A DNA stretch of 32,390 bases from an uncultured Mycoplasmatota bacterium (GTDB lineage: Bacteria > Bacillota_I > Bacilli_A > RF39 > UBA660), in assembly GCA_948466735.1 (NCBI GenBank), contig CAOKBR010000011.1, positions 1 through 32,390 on the forward strand, given 5' to 3'. Made by a program: the position numbers and the translations under genes. Below the pieces are notes generated by a model. The model saw only the letters and a list, made by a program, of their open reading frames with translations, had not been told where the DNA came from and searched no databases. Position 1 is the stretch's first letter. Each line of letters opens with the position of its first letter. Shown here in pieces: positions 27,352 through 32,390 of this stretch.

Positions 27352-29466
27352 ATGTATCAAAATCCAAATCAAGAAGAAGAGAATGTGCTTGAAAAATATG
27401 GGCGAAACATCACTGAATCAGTGAAAAAAGGAAAAATGGATCCTGTTATTGGTAGGGATGAAGAAATTAGAAGCATTACTAGAATTTTATCACGAAAAAC
27501 TAAGAATAATCCCGTTTTAATTGGTGAACCTGGTGTTGGAAAGACAGCAATTGTAGAAGGTTTAGCTCAGCGAATCATTTCTCAAGATGTTCCTAATAGC
27601 TTAAAAAATAAGATAATTTGGGAGCTAGATATGGCAAGTTTAATTGCTGGAGCAAAGTATCGAGGAGAATTTGAGGAGAGATTAAAGAAGATTTTAAATG
27701 AAGTAGCAAAAAGCGATGGTGAAATCATTATGTTTATTGATGAAATTCATACTATCGTTGGTAGTGGTAATATGGAAGGAGCTATGGATACATCGAATAT
27801 TTTAAAACCGATGTTAGCTCGTGGTGAAATTCATGTGATTGGTGCAACAACATTGAATGAATATCGTAAATATATTGAAAAAGATGGTGCTTTAGAGAGA
27901 AGATTTCAAAAAATTAAAGTAAGTGAACCTACAGTAACGGATACGATTACCATTCTTCGAGGGTTAAAAGAACGTTTTGAAATCCATCATGGCGTAACCA
28001 TTCAAGATAAAGCCTTAGTAGCATCTGCTACTTTATCGAATCGTTATATTATTGATCGTTTTCTACCTGATAAAGCCATTGATTTAATTGATGAAGCTTG
28101 TGCAACTATTCGTGTTCAAATGGACTCTGTTCCCATTGAACTAGATACTCTAACTAGACAAATTATGCAATTAGAAATTGAAAAAGAAGCGATAAAAAAA
28201 GAAAAGGATGCTTTTTCTAAGAAGCGTTTTGAAGAAATTGAACAAGAGCTAGTAGGGCTAAAAGAAAAAGAAAAGCAATTAAAGTCTGCTTGGGAAAATG
28301 AGAAAAGTATTAATAATGATATCAAAAAGAAAAAAGAAGAAATTGAACGCGCTAAATTTGACTTAGCTCAAGCAGAGAATCGTTATGATTTAGAAGAGGC
28401 CGCAAAACTTCGTCATGGAAAGATTCCTGAGTTAGAAAAGCAACTAGAAGAGTTAAATAACCAGGAAAAAAATAAGATTTTAAGTGATGTTGTTACCGAA
28501 GAATCTATTGCTTTTATTATTTCTAAATGGACAAATATTCCACTTAGTAAATTGATGAGTGGAGAAAAGGAAAAGTTATTACACTTAGAAGATAACCTAA
28601 GAAAACGTGTCATTGGACAAGATGAAGCTCTAAATTTAGTATCATCAGCTATACTAAAGTCTCGTAGCGGCATAAAAGATCCCAATCGTCCCATTGGTTC
28701 ATTTATCTTTCTAGGATCTACTGGTGTCGGAAAAACAGAAGTTGCTAAGAGTCTAGCGTATGAATTATTTGATGATGAGAAACACATGGTTAGAATTGAC
28801 ATGAGTGAATACATGGAAAAATTTAGTGTTTCACGACTTATCGGCTCACCTCCAGGATATGTTGGATACGAAGAGGGTGGACAATTGACAGAAGCCATAC
28901 GACGCAACCCTTATAGTATTGTGTTATTTGACGAAATTGAAAAAGCTCATCCAGAAGTGTTAAATCTACTTCTTCAAATTTTAGATGATGGAAGAATTAC
29001 CGATTCCAATGGTAGAACAGTAGATTTCAAAAATACAATTATCATTATGACATCTAACTTAGGAAGCGAACATATCCTAAATCATGAAGCCAATTTAGTC
29101 ATGGATGAAGTACGTCACTTCTTTAAACCAGAATTTTTGAACCGAGTTGATGAGATAATCCTATTCCATTCTTTAACAAAAGAAGTGATTGATAAAGTCT
29201 TAGATAAAATTATAGGTGAGATTGAAAGTCGTTTAAAGAATAGAAATATTCATTTAAGGTTAACAAATGATGCTAGAAATTATTTAATTGAAGCAGGATA
29301 CGATCCTAATTATGGAGCGCGTCCGATGAAAAGATTAGTTAGTAAAACTATTGAATCATTAATTGCAACAGCAATTATCAAAGAAGAAATTATGATGAAT
29401 CAAGAATTAGAGTTTGATTTAGAAGAAGGGCATATTGTTATGCATATAAAAAAGGTTAACGATTAA
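27352..29466 (+). CDS. clpB: ClpB-type disaggregase lacking the N-terminal domain
   Basis: The 704-aa product has two AAA+ modules. The first has Walker A GEPGVGKT (58-65), [12 protein letters not shown] and [20 protein letters not shown]. The second has GSTGVGKT (about 455-462), [31 protein letters not shown] and [14 protein letters not shown]. Between them lies a long ClpB-type coiled-coil middle domain (about 255-380, from [20 protein letters not shown] to YGKIPE-like [14 protein letters not shown]). No IGF/IGL ClpP loop is present, so this is ClpB, not ClpC. The Clp_N domain (about 145 residues in E. coli ClpB, 857 aa) is absent; the protein begins at the linker ([20 protein letters not shown]). 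It should rescue aggregated proteins with DnaK. The CIRCE-like promoter fits a heat-shock gene. Confidence 0.93.
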   Translation: MYQNPNQEEENVLEKYGRNITESVKKGKMDPVIGRDEEIRSITRILSRKTKNNPVLIGEPGVGKTAIVEGLAQRIISQDVPNSLKNKIIWELDMASLIAGAKYRGEFEERLKKILNEVAKSDGEIIMFIDEIHTIVGSGNMEGAMDTSNILKPMLARGEIHVIGATTLNEYRKYIEKDGALERRFQKIKVSEPTVTDTITILRGLKERFEIHHGVTIQDKALVASATLSNRYIIDRFLPDKAIDLIDEACATIRVQMDSVPIELDTLTRQIMQLEIEKEAIKKEKDAFSKKRFEEIEQELVGLKEKEKQLKSAWENEKSINNDIKKKKEEIERAKFDLAQAENRYDLEEAAKLRHGKIPELEKQLEELNNQEKNKILSDVVTEESIAFIISKWTNIPLSKLMSGEKEKLLHLEDNLRKRVIGQDEALNLVSSAILKSRSGIKDPNRPIGSFIFLGSTGVGKTEVAKSLAYELFDDEKHMVRIDMSEYMEKFSVSRLIGSPPGYVGYEEGGQLTEAIRRNPYSIVLFDEIEKAHPEVLNLLLQILDDGRITDSNGRTVDFKNTIIIMTSNLGSEHILNHEANLVMDEVRHFFKPEFLNRVDEIILFHSLTKEVIDKVLDKIIGEIESRLKNRNIHLRLTNDARNYLIEAGYDPNYGARPMKRLVSKTIESLIATAIIKEEIMMNQELEFDLEEGHIVMHIKKVND

Positions 29467-29481
29467 GGATTAACCTTTTTT
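29448..29481. terminator. Terminator between clpB and the sortase gene
   Basis: AAAAAAGGTTAA (29448-29459) pairs perfectly with TTAACCTTTTTT (29470-29481) around a 10-nt loop. It spans the clpB stop and, on the minus strand, the end of the sortase gene, so it can act both ways. Confidence 0.88.
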
Positions 29482-29960
29482 GCTGTAATGTTTAATTGTT
29501 CATCACTATTATTTCCACAAGTAGTTAAAATGATAGTTGGGTCATCTTTTTTTGGAATGCGAATACTTCCTGTCTTTTTTACTGTTTCAATTTTAGTCAC
29601 TACATAATTATTTTTACTTTGATAAAGCTCTATCTTGATTAAATCACCTAATTTTAGTTCTTCTAAGTGACGAAAATAGGCATTTATTCCATCTCCTGAA
29701 TGAGCTGCTAAGATAGTAAGGTTTTCATCATGATATAAAATGGTTACAGACTTATCTACTTGATTATCACTACTACTTATTTCATAAAGATTTTGATAGA
29801 GTCCAATGGATTTGATATGGATACTTCCTATTTTAGAAGAATAACTAGGTTTACCCAAAATAGGTTGGATAGGATTACCTAGTTTTGTTTTATTGATATG
29901 GATAAAAAAGAGACAACTAAATAGAATGAGGACAATTAGTAAAAGGTTTCTTTTTTTCAT
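29463..29960 (-). CDS. Sortase-family transpeptidase
   Basis: The 165-aa product has an N-terminal membrane helix ([18 protein letters not shown]) and a sortase barrel: [16 protein letters not shown], the catalytic His in [20 protein letters not shown], and the catalytic Cys in [10 protein letters not shown]. The Arg that usually follows the Cys (as in HRLLV) is not found: the strand reads [10 protein letters not shown], with no Arg after Cys. The ATG (29958-29960) lies within the end of the surface protein gene (44-base overlap) with no clear Shine-Dalgarno, so it depends on translation of the upstream gene. Its likely substrate is that adhesin. At 165 aa it is shorter than most class A sortases. 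Confidence 0.85.
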   Translation of the reverse strand: MKKRNLLLIVLILFSCLFFIHINKTKLGNPIQPILGKPSYSSKIGSIHIKSIGLYQNLYEISSSDNQVDKSVTILYHDENLTILAAHSGDGINAYFRHLEELKLGDLIKIELYQSKNNYVVTKIETVKKTGSIRIPKKDDPTIILTTCGNNSDEQLNITAKKVNP

Positions 29961-31350
29961 CAGATTCTATAGAGAAAATTTTAGGAATAAAAGATGAAGT
30001 ATCAGGAACATCTATTTTATAATCTTTCAAGTGATAAAAGTATTCTTTTTCATTTTCATTAATGACTACTTGAAAAGAATCAACCATTTGATAGCCATCA
30101 ATTGTGTTTTGTTGTACAATGGTGTATTCTCCAAAGGGAAGAGTTATGTTTAGAATTCCCATACTATTTGTTGTTGCATCACTTACTAATTCACCGTCTT
30201 TATTGTAAATTAGAAAAGTCACTTCATCTTCATTTATCCAATTGTTCTCTTTTCCATATTGTTTATGAATAACTAATTTGCCTTTAATTAACTGATTGGG
30301 AATCGTAATTTCTACTTTAGGATTATCCCCATTTAAGGTAAAGTGAAACTCATTACTATTTAATTGGTATCCAATACCAGGAAGTAATTCTTTAATGATG
30401 TAGCTACCACTAGGTAAATTAGAAATAGTGGTGGTTAAATTTTCATCGATGGTAAATTTATTCATCAAGTTTCCATTATTATCATATAATCCAAAAATAA
30501 CATTAGATAAAATGGCATCTCCTTTATATAATTCTTCCATTTCATCAATTTTGTTTACTTTAACTTCACTAGGAATTACATGAATCTTCAAATTGGCTAT
30601 TTTTTCTTTTGCATCTCCCAAGGTTAAAATGTCTTGATTAATATTGCTTCTATATAACACTGCTGGGTGGTGATATTGATTAAATTTTCTAGTTAAGGTA
30701 ATTTGGTATTCACCTTCTTCTTTAGGTTGATTAATGATAAGAAGATTCTTTTCTTTTTTAACGGGAAGATTACTTTCAATAGAAAAATTTTCTAAGATAT
30801 GGTTAGTATCTTCTAAAGTGATTTCATCGTTAATTAAAATAGTGTGTTCTTCTTGATGAAATGATGGTAATTTATTTGCATTCTCTACTAAAGATAGAAT
30901 TTCTTTTTCCTCTTCCAAGTATGGATTAATAAGTTCACCATTTAACCCATTAGTAAAATAGAATGAGGCATAAGGGTCTGCTGTTTTCCAAATTAAAAGT
31001 TGAGTAACGGCATACCACTTATCTTCTTGATGATTTTGATATTGATAACCAAAATAACTAATTAAGGAAATTTGCTCAATTATTTCATCATCTAGTTCAT
31101 TAATGTTTATTCCTTGTTGATAATCATGTCGATCATCTAAGAAGGCAAACGGTTCAATGCAGTAGGCAATTTCTCTACTATTCTGTTTTCTGATAAAACG
31201 AGCTTGCTGATATAGTCTTGTACCTTGTCTTTCTCTTATCATATAGATATTTGGAATATATTCAGCATCATAGAAACTTTCCTTGGCTTCTACTTGAAAT
31301 TGGGGAAGAAAAAACATTCCCCCCAATAAAATTAATAATAATTTTTTCAT
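29917..31350 (-). CDS. Thioester-domain surface protein with SpaA-type domains
   Basis: The ATG at 31350 has AAAGGAA 8-9 bases upstream; the longer frame to 31401 lacks one. The 477-aa product has a signal peptide (MKKLLLILLGGMFFLPQFQVEA). A thioester (TQXA-like) domain follows with Cys64 (IAYCIEPFAF) and Gln117 (WYAVTQLLIWKTADPY), which should form an internal Cys-Gln bond for covalent attachment to host surfaces. About residues 262-355 and 356-445 are SpaA/prealbumin-like domains (DAILSNVIFGLYDNNGNLMN, LPSGSYIIKELLPGIGYQL, LPFGEYTIVQQNTIDGYQMV). The end has VPDTS (448-452) as a likely sorting motif, but only a charged tail follows, without a membrane helix. It overlaps the sortase gene. Confidence 0.87.
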   Translation of the reverse strand: MKKLLLILLGGMFFLPQFQVEAKESFYDAEYIPNIYMIRERQGTRLYQQARFIRKQNSREIAYCIEPFAFLDDRHDYQQGININELDDEIIEQISLISYFGYQYQNHQEDKWYAVTQLLIWKTADPYASFYFTNGLNGELINPYLEEEKEILSLVENANKLPSFHQEEHTILINDEITLEDTNHILENFSIESNLPVKKEKNLLIINQPKEEGEYQITLTRKFNQYHHPAVLYRSNINQDILTLGDAKEKIANLKIHVIPSEVKVNKIDEMEELYKGDAILSNVIFGLYDNNGNLMNKFTIDENLTTTISNLPSGSYIIKELLPGIGYQLNSNEFHFTLNGDNPKVEITIPNQLIKGKLVIHKQYGKENNWINEDEVTFLIYNKDGELVSDATTNSMGILNITLPFGEYTIVQQNTIDGYQMVDSFQVVINENEKEYFYHLKDYKIDVPDTSSFIPKIFSIESDEKKKPFTNCPHSI

Positions 31351-31372
31351 AAAATCATTCCTTTCGCGAATG

Positions 31373-31410
31373 ACTATATCAAAAGATGAAAAGAAGTGCA
31401 AATCGCACTT
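31373..31410 (-). promoter_or_regulatory. Promoter and dyad of the adhesin-sortase operon
   Basis: On the minus strand TTGCAC (31396-31401) and TATAGT (31373-31378) are 17 bases apart. The dyad AAGTGC-N5-GCACTT (31394-31410) covers the -35 and could be an operator. Confidence 0.6.
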
Positions 31411-31423
31411 TTGTCAAATCAGA

Positions 31424-31476
31424 CCAAAAAAAGAGGGGAAAAATCGCTTTTTCTCCTACAAGGTTTTCCCTTTTTG
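31424..31476 (-). terminator. Terminator between the DHHW gene and the adhesin gene
   Basis: On the minus strand AAAAAGGGAAAA pairs with TTTTTCCCC... and an inner GAAAAA-GCGA-TTTTTC hairpin can form. A run of T follows (31424-31433 on the plus strand is A-rich). It lies 30 bases after the DHHW stop. Confidence 0.65.
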
Positions 31477-31505
31477 CTTATAAAAAGTCTTTTAAAAAGT
31501 TTTTT

Positions 31506-32390
31506 TTAAGAAATTGAAATAATTCCTAAATCTTTTCCTAAAGTGTTCATATTGTATAAAAATAGTACTTGCTCAATGTTATTTTCTTTTATGTAGGTAG
31601 TAATACTTTCCTTATAATATCTAGGATCAATGATGTGAATGGTTTGATAATGTTTACTTAAGAAAGGAATAAAGGAGTTAGCATAACTATCTTTTAGTAT
31701 TAAAATACTAGATGAATTAGTAACACTTGGATTTTCTATAGTGATTAAGGAATGATTTCCGTTCAAAAAGTAAGAATACTTATCTTTTTTCTCTAACCAT
31801 GATTTTTCATAGAAAGAGTTCGTTTTTTGTTTTTCATAAATATAAGATACATTTACTTTATCGTGTACATATTCATAAATAACATCGCTTTTGTAGGAAT
31901 AGATATTGGCTTTAGAGTAAAGCGTTCCATTAAAATCTTTACTAACTATCACAGGATGGAAACTATTAATCGAAATAGGTGTTATTCCTTTTTCTTTTAA
32001 GTATCCGAAATATCCATAGTAAGCACCCTTCGTTGTCCAGTGGTGATCTAGTCGATAAAATAAGTCATTAGCTTCGTTATGTTGTTGTAAATATGGTAAG
32101 ATATCAATCACATTTACTCCTTTTAACTTTTTGGTAATGCTTTCTCTATCTTCTAATTGTGTAGTAGCATCTACATATTTTGGTAACTTATTTTGATTTA
32201 ACACGATAGAAGTAGGAACAAACATTATATCTATTACTACACTTGGATTTTTTTCTTGAAAACGATTAATGGCACTAATAATTTTTTGCTTATCTTTTTC
32301 ACTAATGGGTTCGTATTTTTCAATTAAAAATTGATCTTTTCCAATGTAGACATCCTTATTTTCATCTTTTAAACTAAGACGTTCTAAGCC
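31506..32390 (-). CDS. DHHW-family protein, 5' end outside the window
   Basis: The frame is open to the window edge (GLERLSLKDENKDVYIGKDQ... is read from 32390), so the N-terminus is missing; the ATG at 32225 is internal. The visible 294 residues show the early VYIGKDQFLIEKYEPIS region, FYRLDHHWTTKGAYYGYFGY, which gives the family its name, and a late ILILKDSYANSFIPFLSKHY. The family (PF14286) is related to AlgX/SGNH-fold proteins, which act on acylation of surface polymers and often stand beside MBOAT O-acyltransferases. Asp and His of DHHW and Asp-Ser of KDSYANS are the likely active-site residues. The upstream partner gene would lie beyond the window. Confidence 0.88.
   Translation of the reverse strand, partial: GLERLSLKDENKDVYIGKDQFLIEKYEPISEKDKQKIISAINRFQEKNPSVVIDIMFVPTSIVLNQNKLPKYVDATTQLEDRESITKKLKGVNVIDILPYLQQHNEANDLFYRLDHHWTTKGAYYGYFGYLKEKGITPISINSFHPVIVSKDFNGTLYSKANIYSYKSDVIYEYVHDKVNVSYIYEKQKTNSFYEKSWLEKKDKYSYFLNGNHSLITIENPSVTNSSSILILKDSYANSFIPFLSKHYQTIHIIDPRYYKESITTYIKENNIEQVLFLYNMNTLGKDLGIISIS

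Noticed and set aside
27352-29466. ClpC
   Set aside because: The long middle coiled coil and the absence of a ClpP-binding IGF/IGL loop identify ClpB, and the promoter has a CIRCE-like site, not a CtsR box.

Overview
The window is strongly AT-rich and gene-dense. It uses the standard code: TGA ends several genes and Trp is TGG. The gene set is that of a low-GC Gram-positive (Bacillota). It includes a T-box leader, a CIRCE/HrcA-type operator, the cdaA-cdaR pair, VanZ/RDD and DUF378 membrane proteins, a thioester surface protein with a sortase, and a DHHW protein. I infer a host- or gut-associated member of the Bacilli/Erysipelotrichia side of the phylum. Species cannot be set from the sequence alone.

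Layout. (1) 1-5360 is an accessory or decaying stretch. It holds a 5'-cut IS110-family transposase, small membrane or hypothetical genes, a GTG-started secreted low-complexity protein, a broken ADP-ribosylglycohydrolase gene, a frameshifted YxeA-like gene, and a minus-strand pair (Cdd1-like helix-hairpin-helix protein plus membrane protein). (2) 5400-10370 is a metal-efflux operon: CadC-type repressor, free HMA protein, Zn/Cd-type P1B ATPase, CopA-type Cu ATPase and CopZ-like chaperone, behind a promoter with two dyad operators. (3) 10370-15240 carries a lipoprotein, a VanZ-RDD membrane protein, a T-box leader with a short prolyl-tRNA synthetase, an SDR dehydrogenase and a deoxyinosine DNA glycosylase. 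(4) 15300-15740 holds tRNA-Thr(CGT) and then a compact locus that looks like a type I toxin-antitoxin module: a 29-aa membrane peptide on the minus strand, converging with a short plus-strand RNA that overlaps its 3' end. (5) 15820-19160 has a CxxC double-domain protein, a GDPD-like protein that has lost its catalytic residues, a divergently placed LytTR regulator with 21-bp-spaced direct repeats upstream, and an unknown protein. (6) 19167-20595 has gmk, then about 750 bases with a 22-aa hydrophobic micro-ORF and three strong dyads. (7) 20596-23670 is a membrane protein with a repeat-rich Pro/Asn tail, then cdaA and cdaR (c-di-AMP synthesis). (8) 23688-29481 has DUF378, a LolA-like lipoprotein, a thioredoxin-like membrane protein, a CtpB-type protease and an N-domain-less ClpB under a CIRCE-like operator. 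(9) 29463-32390, on the minus strand, is a surface cluster: DHHW protein, thioester/SpaA-type adhesin and sortase.

The most novel-looking signals are the type I TA-like locus (15421-15739), the micro-ORF locus (20018-20157), the LytTR/dead-GDPD divergon (16495-18177), and the adhesin that lacks its C-terminal anchor and overlaps the sortase gene. All functional statements are inferred from motifs read by eye. No database search was run.
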